DNA of 64,000 bases from Methanobacterium_B sp963703015 (GTDB lineage: Archaea > Methanobacteriota > Methanobacteria > Methanobacteriales > Methanobacteriaceae): the NCBI GenBank assembly GCA_963703015.1, contig OY969779.1, forward strand, positions 1,426,001 through 1,490,000, given 5' to 3'. Position 1 is the stretch's first letter. Every line of letters begins with the position of its first letter. Under the pieces are notes generated by a model. The model did not search any database and was not told the DNA's origin. It was given only the letters and a program-made list of their open reading frames with translations. A program made the position numbers and the translations under genes. Of the stretch, positions 8,799-17,325 are shown piece by piece.

Positions 8799-9410
8799 AT
8801 GGAATATGGGGGATCTGTACATGAAATATTTCCTGAAGGGGAGCTCGTCAAAAAGGTTAGTATTGAAGAAATAAGGCCGTGTATAGTGGCAGAAAATAGG
8901 ATACGAATATTATTTCAATTGGATTCTAAATTAAAATCAGTAATTCCAGTTTTGGCCAATAAATACCCTCCTGGAAAGGTCAATTATATTAAAGACAAAA
9001 AAATTCTGACCTTGAACATTGCAGACAGGCTTGTCACCATATACCCATCTGGAAAAATCAGCATGAACAAAACTGTAGATGAATCAGACGCAATCTCTGT
9101 TGTAAAGGATATTATGGGCCAAATTAATGAAGCGTACCTGGAATTGGGCAATGATAATCCTGCAGATTATTCAAAATTGAATGAAAAACTTTCTAAAATT
9201 GGTCCGCTAACAATATACAACTGTCTACCTAAGACAGACTGCGAAAAATGTGGTGAAACCACTTGCATGGCATTTTCAATCAAACTTCTGGCTGGAGATA
9301 TAAATCTCAATCAATGCCAACCACTCCATGAAGACTGGGATATATCTTGCTTAAATGAGTTATTAGGTCAGAACATAATGGTTATGCTGGGTTGGAGGGA
9401 TGAGATTTAG
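8799..9410 (+). CDS. Fe-S cluster-binding protein of the DsrE-like cluster
   Basis: Protein of 203 residues. The C-terminal part holds a 4Fe-4S motif C148-x2-C151-x4-C156-x16-C173 (DCEKCGETTCMAF...NQCQPL), the spacing seen in the small Fe-S domain of acetyl-CoA synthase/CdhE-like and RnfB-like proteins. The first 130 residues are a mixed alpha/beta region I do not recognise. The frame extends back to a TTG at 8769, but GATGGGGGGAATAAG directly before ATG 8799 is a strong ribosome site, so I chose that. It is placed between the DsrF-like and DsrH-like genes and abuts both, implying it works with them, perhaps as an electron-transfer or corrinoid/sulfur-handling partner. Specific function unknown. 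Confidence 0.72.
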   Translation: MEYGGSVHEIFPEGELVKKVSIEEIRPCIVAENRIRILFQLDSKLKSVIPVLANKYPPGKVNYIKDKKILTLNIADRLVTIYPSGKISMNKTVDESDAISVVKDIMGQINEAYLELGNDNPADYSKLNEKLSKIGPLTIYNCLPKTDCEKCGETTCMAFSIKLLAGDINLNQCQPLHEDWDISCLNELLGQNIMVMLGWRDEI

Positions 9411-9740
9411 ATGCGTTTGGGTTTTTTACTAACCAAAACACCTTCTGAAGAAGGTTACAACACATTTACAAAATTTATTGATATATACTCAGCCAATGAT
9501 TTAACAATATATTTACTTGGAAACGGTGTTTACAACTTTAGAATGAATTATGAACCTTCAGAAAACTTGATGAATCTGTTAGAAAAATCTCCTTCATTCA
9601 AAATATATGCCTGTCAAGATGATCTTGAAGCAAGGGGAATTGTAAAAGAAACACTATTTAACGAAGTGATAATCTTTAAAGACTACAACACAATGGTTGT
9701 GGATATAATGGAGAATGAGGATCAAATTTTTTCGTTCTAA
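9411..9740 (+). CDS. DsrH/TusB-like protein
   Basis: Protein of 109 residues with the DsrE-superfamily pattern: a beta strand (MRLGFLLTKTP), helix, then LTIYLLGNGVYNF, resembling DsrH/TusB. The ATG follows the previous stop with no gap, and the overlapping GGAGGGATGAGAT serves as ribosome site. The single cysteine (YACQDD, near residue 64) may or may not match the DsrH cysteine; I cannot tell without alignment. Last gene of the run; followed by a convergent protease gene with only 18 bp between. With the two upstream relatives it would make a DsrEFH/TusBCD-like trio in a genome region with no DsrC/TusE gene visible. Confidence 0.65.
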   Translation: MRLGFLLTKTPSEEGYNTFTKFIDIYSANDLTIYLLGNGVYNFRMNYEPSENLMNLLEKSPSFKIYACQDDLEARGIVKETLFNEVIIFKDYNTMVVDIMENEDQIFSF

Positions 9741-9758
9741 AAAAATAAAAAAATAAAT

Positions 9759-11006
9759 TTATAAGAGGAGTAATAATCCTCTTCCCAGACTGTATACAAT
9801 ACTCACAACAATTACAATGATGAGGAAGTATGACAGTGGGTTTATTATCTTCTGCACAATGTTTTCAGAAAGTCGGTACCTAAGTAATTCTTCAAACATC
9901 AATCCACCATCTAGTGGTTTCAGAGGGAGCAGGTTGAATGTTCCCACAGCGAAATTCAATAGGAAGATCCAGTACAGGAGATTGCTTAAATCGTAGAAGA
10001 ACCATGGAATGATAGTTCCATATTTACTTGCCACATCTTGATTAACTACGAGGTTGGACTGGCTTCTTATTCCTATGTAACCCTTGGTTGCATTGTTTGG
10101 ATTTGTTCCAGTAGTAACCTTTTCAGTGCCTTGATCCGTTTGTATGGTCAGGGATTCTCCCTTCTGGATAGATGGCTGTAGATTAACATAATCCGAGGTA
10201 TTTGTAGTTGGAATACCATTGATGGATTGGATTACCATTCCCTCCTTTAAAATTCCATCTGCAGGACTGCCTGGAACCACACTACTTATTTGCATTCCTT
10301 GTTCCTGGAATGTGGGGTATATGGGTCCGCTGATGTTGTAACCTATATTCGGAGTTTTTATAGTTGTTCCTGGGACTGCAATGCTTGGAATTCCTAAAAA
10401 AATACTTCCAAGCATGGTCACACTGATTAAAAGGCATATAATAACTGAAACAAGAGCCAATCCAAGGTTGAAAACTGAACCTGCAGCGTAGATCCTTAGT
10501 TTGGAAATTCTCTTAGATTTTTCTATATCCTCCTCATCAGGTTCAACAAATGCACCTGGAAGTACGGCCAGTAGCAAAACACCGATTGATTTTATTCTAA
10601 CTCCTTCGACCCTTGCAAGTATTCCGTGACCAAATTCATGTACAACCATAACTGTCATCAGCGCTATGATTCCAACTCCAAAGGGCACGTATATTTGAGA
10701 TCCTGGAATATCTACGCCTGGAAGGATTATTCCTATTTGTGGGCTTGATAAGAGTGATTGTAGTGATATTAGAAGTACGACAACCATGAGTATCATGAAG
10801 AAAAATGCCACGGGTATACCAAGGCTCATGACTCCTCGCCAGAATCTGGGACTTCTTTGTGCTGTTGAATCTATAAAATTCCTTAATCTTTTAGTTCTTC
10901 TCATTAGGATAGGGCCGCTTATGTCAATTTTTAGCTTGTCCTTGAAGACAAATGCCAGTATCCATATGATAAGAAAACCTATAGCGTAATACCATAAAGC
11001 GTTCAA
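9759..11006 (-). CDS. Membrane-embedded site-2 protease family (M50) with PDZ domain
   Basis: Intramembrane zinc metalloprotease. The zinc motif HEFGH is at residues 123-127 inside a transmembrane helix; the third ligand motif lies near the C-terminus in LLPLKPLDGG. Membrane helices are visible near 5-21, 63-85, 108-132, 170-200, 350-370 and 390-412. A PDZ-like domain sits between the two catalytic motifs (about 235-300: SSVVPGSPADGILKEGMVIQSING). Length of 415 residues is normal for archaeal members. The family cleaves membrane proteins inside the bilayer; the substrate here is unknown. It is upstream of no cognate anti-regulator, and it follows moeA on the same strand after 57 bp. Confidence 0.9.
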   Translation of the reverse strand: MNALWYYAIGFLIIWILAFVFKDKLKIDISGPILMRRTKRLRNFIDSTAQRSPRFWRGVMSLGIPVAFFFMILMVVVLLISLQSLLSSPQIGIILPGVDIPGSQIYVPFGVGIIALMTVMVVHEFGHGILARVEGVRIKSIGVLLLAVLPGAFVEPDEEDIEKSKRISKLRIYAAGSVFNLGLALVSVIICLLISVTMLGSIFLGIPSIAVPGTTIKTPNIGYNISGPIYPTFQEQGMQISSVVPGSPADGILKEGMVIQSINGIPTTNTSDYVNLQPSIQKGESLTIQTDQGTEKVTTGTNPNNATKGYIGIRSQSNLVVNQDVASKYGTIIPWFFYDLSNLLYWIFLLNFAVGTFNLLPLKPLDGGLMFEELLRYRLSENIVQKIINPLSYFLIIVIVVSIVYSLGRGLLLLL

Positions 11007-11063
11007 AAAATCACCTTAACTTGATAATTATCAAAATTTTAAGTTTTATATGTAAATTTAATA

Positions 11064-12278
11064 TCATACTGTTAATGAATCATATAAAATAACGTTACAT
11101 TCTGTTCCCTCGTTGATTCCTTCGAGGTTTTCATCTATTAATATGTAAGAGTCTGAATCCACCATGGATCTGATGATTCCAGATCCTTTTATTTTGAGTG
11201 GTCTCACCATTGATCCATCTGTTTTTGCCCTTATATAATCTGTTCTTCCTAGGTTTGAAGCAATTTTTTTTGTAGTGGTTTTCATCACGTATTGGGGTTG
11301 GTATTCAATTCCCTGCATCTGATACAAACTATTTCTTAGAAATACGTCTGACTGAACCATTGCAGCTACAGGATAACCTGATAACATGAATACTGGTTTG
11401 TCCTCCACAGTTCCAAAACCAAAGGGTTTTCCAGGTCTAAGTGCAACTCCATGAATCAAGACTTCTCCCAGTTTTTCTGTTACATCCACCACAACATCTC
11501 CCTTACTAATGGCTGTTCCTCCAGTTGTGATCAAAACATCGTGACTGTTTAACATGGATTCAAACTGATCTTTGACTATTTTTTCACTGTCTATGCAGTG
11601 AACTAAACTTGGAACTGCTAGGGAAGCTTCTACAACTGCTTTAAATGTGTAATGGTTGGAATTTATGACTTCTGCACCTTTCAATATTGGTTTAGGCATT
11701 ACTAATTCTGTTCCTGTGGTAATAATTCCAACTTTCGGTTTTTTGTAAACATCCACTTTACTTAACCCTGAAGATGCTATAATTGCCAGGTCTTGTGGTC
11801 TTAATAGTCTACCACTTCTTAGTACCAGATCATTCTTCTTGAAATCTTCCCCCATGGGAGAAACATTCTCCCTGGGAGCAACACTAGTTTCGACTTCTAA
11901 TAGCTCAGAATCAGAATTAGTGTACTCTTCCATAACCACAGCATTGGCACCTTCTGGAATGGGTGCGCCTGTTGAAATTTTAACTGCTTGGCCAGATTTA
12001 ACAACTTTGTTTGAAAGCTGTCCGGCACCTATGGTATCAATTATCTTAAACTTAGCCGGATTGGTCTCTGAAAACCCAAATGTGTCTTCTGCTTTAATAG
12101 CGTATCCATCCATGGCAGATCTTTCAAAGGGTGGTGAATTAAGATTTGATCTTATATCTTCTGCCAACACTCTCATGTGGGCATCTTCAAGCACTATGTT
12201 TTCTGTTCCAACAGCTTTCAACGTACTTTTGATTATATCATGGGCCTCTTGGACCGGCATAAGGTTTGTTAGAAACAT
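11064..12278 (-). CDS. moeA: Molybdopterin molybdenumtransferase MoeA
   Basis: Inserts molybdate (or tungstate) into adenylylated molybdopterin. Recognised by the N-terminal PPFERSAMDGYA segment (near residue 53), the GTGELV-type motif IITTGTELVMP, the central LITTGGTAISKGD loop, and HGVALRPGKPFGFG. The 404-residue length matches MoeA without the extra C-terminal domain found in some archaea. The start at 12278 has GAGAG upstream. In methanogens the product is needed for formylmethanofuran dehydrogenase and formate dehydrogenase. Neighbours are not other moa/mob genes, so it stands apart from the rest of the pathway. Confidence 0.93.
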   Translation of the reverse strand: MFLTNLMPVQEAHDIIKSTLKAVGTENIVLEDAHMRVLAEDIRSNLNSPPFERSAMDGYAIKAEDTFGFSETNPAKFKIIDTIGAGQLSNKVVKSGQAVKISTGAPIPEGANAVVMEEYTNSDSELLEVETSVAPRENVSPMGEDFKKNDLVLRSGRLLRPQDLAIIASSGLSKVDVYKKPKVGIITTGTELVMPKPILKGAEVINSNHYTFKAVVEASLAVPSLVHCIDSEKIVKDQFESMLNSHDVLITTGGTAISKGDVVVDVTEKLGEVLIHGVALRPGKPFGFGTVEDKPVFMLSGYPVAAMVQSDVFLRNSLYQMQGIEYQPQYVMKTTTKKIASNLGRTDYIRAKTDGSMVRPLKIKGSGIIRSMVDSDSYILIDENLEGINEGTECNVILYDSLTV

Positions 12279-12297
12279 ATTATTTCTCTCTAATTAA

Positions 12298-12659
12298 TTG
12301 AAATTCTTTTAGTTGAACCATCTAATAAATTGATCCTAGGACACAATATTCTCCATATCAAACAACCTACAAAATAATCAAAGCAAGCCTAACTAATTTG
12401 ATAGGAAAACAATTTTGTATTGATATATTCTGGGCCATATTACAATTTAAATGGATGTACAAGAACAACTTTACTAATCCTCATGCCACATGTGTACTGT
12501 CCTCCACATAATGATATGAAACCCCTAGTTTATTAAGAAAGCAGATTTTAATATTAATATCTAGTCCTTTGTTTACAGTGCTCTGGTGTATCCAGTAACT
12601 CATCAAAGATAATTTCATAGATTTTTTTTGATCATAAATATAAATGATAAGTTACTATC
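12298..12659. other. AT-rich spacer between moeA and the CadD-like gene
   Basis: Divergent promoter region of about 360 bp. I find no open frame of note and no tRNA or strong hairpin. The only clear element is ATAAATATAAATG at about 12635-12647, TATA-like for the plus strand. It lies so close to the CadD-like gene (12660) that transcription would begin at or after the first ATG. Confidence 0.4.
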
Positions 12660-13289
12660 ATGGATTTAATGGAACTAGTGATTGTTGTCTTGATTGCAGT
12701 GGGTGTTTTCATTGCAACCAATCTGGATGATATATTTATTTTGATGTCCTTTTTTGCAATGTCAGATGATAGAATTAAACTGATATTTGGACAGTATTTA
12801 GGATTTTTGATATTGTTGGCCATATGTTTAGCATGTTACCAGTTTAAATTTGTTTTACCACTGAATTATCTGGCAGCATTAGGTTTGTTTCCAATCATCA
12901 TTGGAATTAAATATCTTTGGAATTTTAGAAAAGATATTTACATAGATGGGGTATTGGAAAAAAACTTTGCCCCGGCAAAAACACAAAATGAGGCTACATT
13001 AAAGGGATCTAGGACCATATTGCCTGTGGCCATGGCTACGGTTGCAAATGGTGGAGATAACTTGGCAGTCTACATCCCACTATTCATGACAATGGGTAAG
13101 TTTGAGCTTGGAATCACCCTACTGACCTTCATGGGGATGGTGGGGTTGTGGTGTGTCTTAGCCTGTACAATGGTCAACAATCGGATATTTGGGGATAAAT
13201 TAAAAATCTATGGCCGCCTAATTTTTCCATCAATACTCATCATAATAGGATTTGGAATCATTTTCAGAAATCTTCAAATTTTCTTATGA
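12660..13289 (+). CDS. CadD-like cadmium resistance family transporter
   Basis: Membrane protein of 209 residues from the LysE-superfamily CadD family, which exports cadmium or related cations. Five or six hydrophobic helices are visible. The two diagnostic motifs are ATNLDDIFIL in helix 1 (near residue 18) and ATVANGGDNLAVYIPLF near residue 121, an inverted-repeat pair with acidic residues in the membrane. A second in-frame ATG at 12669 may be the true start, because the TATA-like element at 12635-12647 predicts a transcript starting near 12666 (a leaderless mRNA). It stands alone. Substrate assignment is by family only; many members have never been tested. Confidence 0.82.
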   Translation: MDLMELVIVVLIAVGVFIATNLDDIFILMSFFAMSDDRIKLIFGQYLGFLILLAICLACYQFKFVLPLNYLAALGLFPIIIGIKYLWNFRKDIYIDGVLEKNFAPAKTQNEATLKGSRTILPVAMATVANGGDNLAVYIPLFMTMGKFELGITLLTFMGMVGLWCVLACTMVNNRIFGDKLKIYGRLIFPSILIIIGFGIIFRNLQIFL

Positions 13290-13404
13290 ACCTCAAAATT
13301 CAGTATATTTTTACAAGATCTTCAAACATAACTTGAACAAATACTAATATTTGATGGTCCAATTTAATACATAGACAAAAGTTGTGTGGGGGTAGGGATT
13401 TTAA

Positions 13405-14328
13405 ATGGCTTCAGAAGATGTGATGATAAAAATAGAATCAATTAACAAGTCATTTGGAAATATTAAGGCTCTTGATAATTTGAATCTAGATATTAATCGT
13501 GGGGAACTTTTAGGAATAATTGGGCCGAATGGGGCTGGAAAAACTACAACCATACGGTTGACTTGTTGTATTCTCAAACCAGATTCAGGAGATATTATTG
13601 TTGATGGTTGTAGTATTCATGATGATCCAATCACAATCAAATCCAAGATAGGCTACCTCCCAGAAGAACCTAATTTATATGAACGTTTCAAGGCAAAGGA
13701 TCTTTTACGATACTTTGCAGAGCTTTATGGGGTACCAAAGGATCAGATAGAACCTAGGATAAAAGAACTTCTAGAATTGGTTGGAATGACCCATCGAAGT
13801 GAAGATAGGATAAACACTTTTTCGAAGGGATTAAGACAGAGAATTAGTGTTGCAAGAGCTTTGATACATGATCCAGAAATTATAATTTTTGATGAACCTA
13901 CCATGGGACTCGATCCAGCAACAGCATCATCAATCAGAAACTTCATAAGGCATCTTAAGGGTAAAAAAACCATAATACTCTGCACACATTACATGGAAGA
14001 GGCAGATTTACTCTGTGATAGGGTTGCAATTTTAAACAACGGCACAGTTGAGGATGTGGGAACTCCAGATTATCTTAAATCTAAAATTCATGGAGATGTC
14101 ATTCTAACTATAAAAACTGATTTAACAATGGATCCTAGTGGTATTAAAGACCAGATTACGAATTTTGAATCAGTTAGAACTGTTAAATTTGCTGAGGGAA
14201 TATTTTCCATATCTCTAAAACATAGAAATGAAATAGCATCTATTGTTGATGTTTTCGGAAGTCATGTTGTTGCAGTAAACACTCAGGAACCAACATTAAA
14301 CGATGTTTTCATTCATTCAGTCAAATAA
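13405..14328 (+). CDS. ABC transporter ATP-binding protein (NatA-like)
   Basis: Cytoplasmic ATPase of an ABC-2-type exporter. Walker A GPNGAGKTT is near residue 46, the signature reads FSKGLRQRIS near 137, and Walker B with its catalytic glutamate is IIIFDEPTMGLDP near 157; the switch histidine follows in LCTHYMEEAD. A C-terminal extension of about 85 residues is typical of NatA/DrrA-type exporters. Length is 307 residues. GGGGGTAGGGA precedes the ATG. It heads a three-gene unit with two permeases (14345 and 15561) spaced 16 and 28 bp apart. Substrate unknown; sodium, drug or lipid export are family options. Confidence 0.92.
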   Translation: MASEDVMIKIESINKSFGNIKALDNLNLDINRGELLGIIGPNGAGKTTTIRLTCCILKPDSGDIIVDGCSIHDDPITIKSKIGYLPEEPNLYERFKAKDLLRYFAELYGVPKDQIEPRIKELLELVGMTHRSEDRINTFSKGLRQRISVARALIHDPEIIIFDEPTMGLDPATASSIRNFIRHLKGKKTIILCTHYMEEADLLCDRVAILNNGTVEDVGTPDYLKSKIHGDVILTIKTDLTMDPSGIKDQITNFESVRTVKFAEGIFSISLKHRNEIASIVDVFGSHVVAVNTQEPTLNDVFIHSVK

Positions 14329-14344
14329 ATGTGGGTTATAAAAA

Positions 14345-15532
14345 ATGAAGTTCACCACCATCACCAAATGGGAGTTAAAGAACACTCTTAAGAGCAGAAA
14401 GTTCATGATGATATTTGTTTTACAGCTTTCTGTGCTCCTGTTGATGATAGTTGTCTTCAATTCTTTCGTGACAAATATTGAGTCTGACAAAGGAATTTCA
14501 ATAACTCCTTCACTCAATGGATTTGCAAACATGGATGTACAGGACCAAAGTGGCTTAATATCCAAGTATGTTAACCCGGAAATAATCAGTGTAAACAATG
14601 TAACTTCATACAACACCTCAATATTAAGGACAAAAAATGGATTAACCACAGGATTTCTTTATGTTCCTGGTAATGTTGATTCCCTAATTAAAAAAGGTGA
14701 TACAGTGAACATGTTGGTTTACGTGGATGCTGCAGATCCTAAAATGAGTGTGGTTATTGATGAGGCCAATAACACCGCAAAAACAATAGCACAGTCTTAC
14801 TCTTCTTCACTGACCACTTCTGCCAACAACCAGAACCAAACAGCAAATCTTACACAAGAAACAACCGGTGAATCCTTGCCACTACAGATAATAAAAAAGG
14901 TAATGCTTGTAATTTTAATGTTTTTACCGCTGTTGCTATTTGGAAATATAATAATTGACAGTATTGTGGGGGAAAAGGAGAGAAAAACAGGAGAAATATT
15001 GGTTGCAATGCCATTATCCCATTCAGATATAATAGTTGGGAAGGGTCTTGCAGTGGCACTTACAGTATCATTACAGGTTTTAATATGGTTGGTTGTCCTG
15101 TTAATTTTTGGATTTAAAATATTTAACCCAATAGCAGTGTTTGTATTTGTATCCTTAACCTCAATACCCATAATAGGCATAACCTCTGTGGTGGCGGCCT
15201 ATTCAAAAAATTACAAGGAAGCAGGTATAGGTTTGAGCTTGGTATACTTGGTTGTGGTGGGATTTCTGATAGTTCCTGTGTTGGTTTACATCTCAAGAAA
15301 ATCGTTTATTGCCAATATCTCGCCAATGACAATTGTTATGAGGCTATTTTCAGGGGATTTCATTCCATTGTCAGATTATTTGTTGTGCTTGGGGTTTATT
15401 GCTATGGTAAGTTTGATATCGTACTGGATAGCAATCAAACTGTTTGCAAGGGATGATATTACCTTCGGTCCAAGACCCGGCATATTTAGGATCTTATTTG
15501 AATTCTTAACTTTGAAGTTCTTCAGACAATGA
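14345..15532 (+). CDS. ABC-2 type permease (first of pair)
   Basis: Membrane subunit of 395 residues with NatB-like layout: one N-terminal helix (about 19-39), a large outside region of about 150 residues with several NxS/T sites, then six helices from about residue 182 to 370. The cytoplasmic loop GEKERKTGEILVAMPLS (near 210) is the usual coupling-helix signature that docks on the ATPase. It starts 16 bp after the ATPase gene. The protein is similar in plan to the next gene product, so the exporter is probably a heterodimer of permeases with one ATPase type. Confidence 0.9.
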   Translation: MKFTTITKWELKNTLKSRKFMMIFVLQLSVLLLMIVVFNSFVTNIESDKGISITPSLNGFANMDVQDQSGLISKYVNPEIISVNNVTSYNTSILRTKNGLTTGFLYVPGNVDSLIKKGDTVNMLVYVDAADPKMSVVIDEANNTAKTIAQSYSSSLTTSANNQNQTANLTQETTGESLPLQIIKKVMLVILMFLPLLLFGNIIIDSIVGEKERKTGEILVAMPLSHSDIIVGKGLAVALTVSLQVLIWLVVLLIFGFKIFNPIAVFVFVSLTSIPIIGITSVVAAYSKNYKEAGIGLSLVYLVVVGFLIVPVLVYISRKSFIANISPMTIVMRLFSGDFIPLSDYLLCLGFIAMVSLISYWIAIKLFARDDITFGPRPGIFRILFEFLTLKFFRQ

Positions 15533-15560
15533 AAAATAGAATAAAATAGAATGTGATGGC

Positions 15561-16715
15561 ATGAAGGAAGCAATGAATAAACTCAAGGCCCTGACAGTAA
15601 AGGAAGGCAATGACATACTTCGAAACAGGATCTACTTGTTGGTGGTATTTGTACAAGTATTCATATTGTTAGGTGCATTTGGGCTAGCTTTAGCTAGTTC
15701 TGTTGCTTCTGATCCAGCTTTACTTGATGAGTATGGTGCAACATCTGTACTCAAGGTAGGTGTTCCAGATACTGTTAAGGGAACACCCCTCGATACAGCT
15801 TTAATAGGCCAAAAACTGAATATAACCTATTATAACAATGTTACTGATGCACAGAATGCCCTTGGAACAGGTCTTGTAGCAGTTGTGAAGGTTGATCCCA
15901 ATGATCCCCTCAACATTTCAGTAGCTACAGATAATTCCAATATATTCTATCCAATTGTTTCGAGTAAGATATCTACAGCTGTGAATCAGTACAGTTTAGA
16001 AGAGAAACTCATATCTTCGGGGTGGAATTCCACCCAGATTCAACAAATTTTAGCCCCGGTAACTCTTCAGGTAGTTGTTTTAAATATGGATAAACAAACA
16101 AAATTAGCACTTAACAGTCCTTACTTTGTTGAGATAATGTACGGGTTTATTGTACCATTCATATTATTGTTGCCGTTCTTTTTAGCTAGTAACATCGTAA
16201 CAGATAGTGTTGTGGGAGAAAGAGAGAGGAAAACATTTGAAGTATTGTTAATGACTCCTGTATCTAGTTCACAGGTTATGTTGGGAAAAATAATACCCAT
16301 ACTGTCATTTTCAATGATTCAAAGTTTTGTATGGATACTACTCTTAGATCTTTTGAGGGTTCCAATATACAACATTGTTCCAATACTTTTGGTACTGTTT
16401 TTTGTTGGATTGGCATTTATAGGAATAGGAACTCTGCTTTCAATGTTTGTAGACAGCACAAAGGAGGCAAATTCAGCCATAACTATTGTACTTGTTTTCG
16501 CAACATTTGTACTGTTCATGCCCCTATTTATAAAAACATCCTACTTTTCAGTCATACTGAATTTCATCCCAACAGTTCTGATTGTAAAAATGGCTTCCAC
16601 ACCAAACATTGGTTTGGAAATGATAGTTTATTCGTTACCTACGGTGCTAATTTCACTTCTAATTTTCATGCTGACAATACGCTACTTTAGGCATGAAAGG
16701 GCCATTAGACTGTGA
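15561..16715 (+). CDS. ABC-2 type permease (second of pair)
   Basis: Second NatB-like permease, 384 residues. N-terminal helix about 24-44, an outside domain to about residue 200, then six membrane helices. The coupling motif GERERKTFEVLLMTPVS near residue 224 closely parallels that of its partner. Starts 28 bp after the first permease and ends the unit; the following gene is convergent. The two permeases are clear paralogues in architecture but differ in sequence, so duplication is old. Confidence 0.9.
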   Translation: MKEAMNKLKALTVKEGNDILRNRIYLLVVFVQVFILLGAFGLALASSVASDPALLDEYGATSVLKVGVPDTVKGTPLDTALIGQKLNITYYNNVTDAQNALGTGLVAVVKVDPNDPLNISVATDNSNIFYPIVSSKISTAVNQYSLEEKLISSGWNSTQIQQILAPVTLQVVVLNMDKQTKLALNSPYFVEIMYGFIVPFILLLPFFLASNIVTDSVVGERERKTFEVLLMTPVSSSQVMLGKIIPILSFSMIQSFVWILLLDLLRVPIYNIVPILLVLFFVGLAFIGIGTLLSMFVDSTKEANSAITIVLVFATFVLFMPLFIKTSYFSVILNFIPTVLIVKMASTPNIGLEMIVYSLPTVLISLLIFMLTIRYFRHERAIRL

Positions 16716-16760
16716 ATTCAAGGCTTGTAAAATAAATTTAAATATTTTCTTTTTCGATCT

Positions 16761-17321
16761 TTAGACAATGTAGATCACAATGGCCATGATCATGGCAGAA
16801 ATTAACGGTATGGGTATGTTATCGTCAATGGGACTGTAAGCTTCCGTTAAAGTACCTGCTAGAGCACCTATTAATGCAGGGATGGGTGGTAAAAGGATCA
16901 GGCAACAAATAAATCCTGCACTAAAAAATGCCAGTGATCCTTCAAAGCTTTTATCTTCGTTGAAAGGAAGCTTATGGTTTCCAAATCTTTTCCCAATAAT
17001 TGTTGATAGGGAATCTCCAATTAAAAGTAGTAATATGGCGGAGTAGGCAATGGATAAATTGAAACTGAAAATTACAAGGGTTGCAATAATGCCAAGGAAA
17101 AAATAAAGAAATCCCCTCTCATCTTCAGATCTTTTACATATGGACATAATATTGGAAAAAACTGGGATATGAATGTACTTATCCAGTACAAACAGGATTT
17201 CAACCGATACAACCATGATAACACATAGGAGTATCAGGACATCAATTCTAAGAAATAATCCTAGGATCAGGACAAAAACTCCTGATGCATGGATTAATTG
17301 TCTTACCAGTTCTTTGTCCAT
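16761..17321 (-). CDS. Diacylglycerol/polyprenol kinase family membrane protein
   Basis: Integral membrane protein of 186 residues with about six helices, resembling the SEC59/DGK1 (CTP-dependent dolichol or diacylglycerol kinase) family. The signature region is LLLLIGDSLSTIIGKRFGNHKLPF followed by DKSFEGSLAF, about residues 98-133, where GDS and the K-S/T-xEGS motif are conserved in this family. A likely archaeal substrate is a polyprenol or geranylgeranyl alcohol, which is inference. It starts only 4 bp after purL on the same strand, so it is probably translated from the ileS-purL transcript. Confidence 0.78.
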   Translation of the reverse strand: MDKELVRQLIHASGVFVLILGLFLRIDVLILLCVIMVVSVEILFVLDKYIHIPVFSNIMSICKRSEDERGFLYFFLGIIATLVIFSFNLSIAYSAILLLLIGDSLSTIIGKRFGNHKLPFNEDKSFEGSLAFFSAGFICCLILLPPIPALIGALAGTLTEAYSPIDDNIPIPLISAMIMAIVIYIV

Positions 17322-17325
17322 AACA

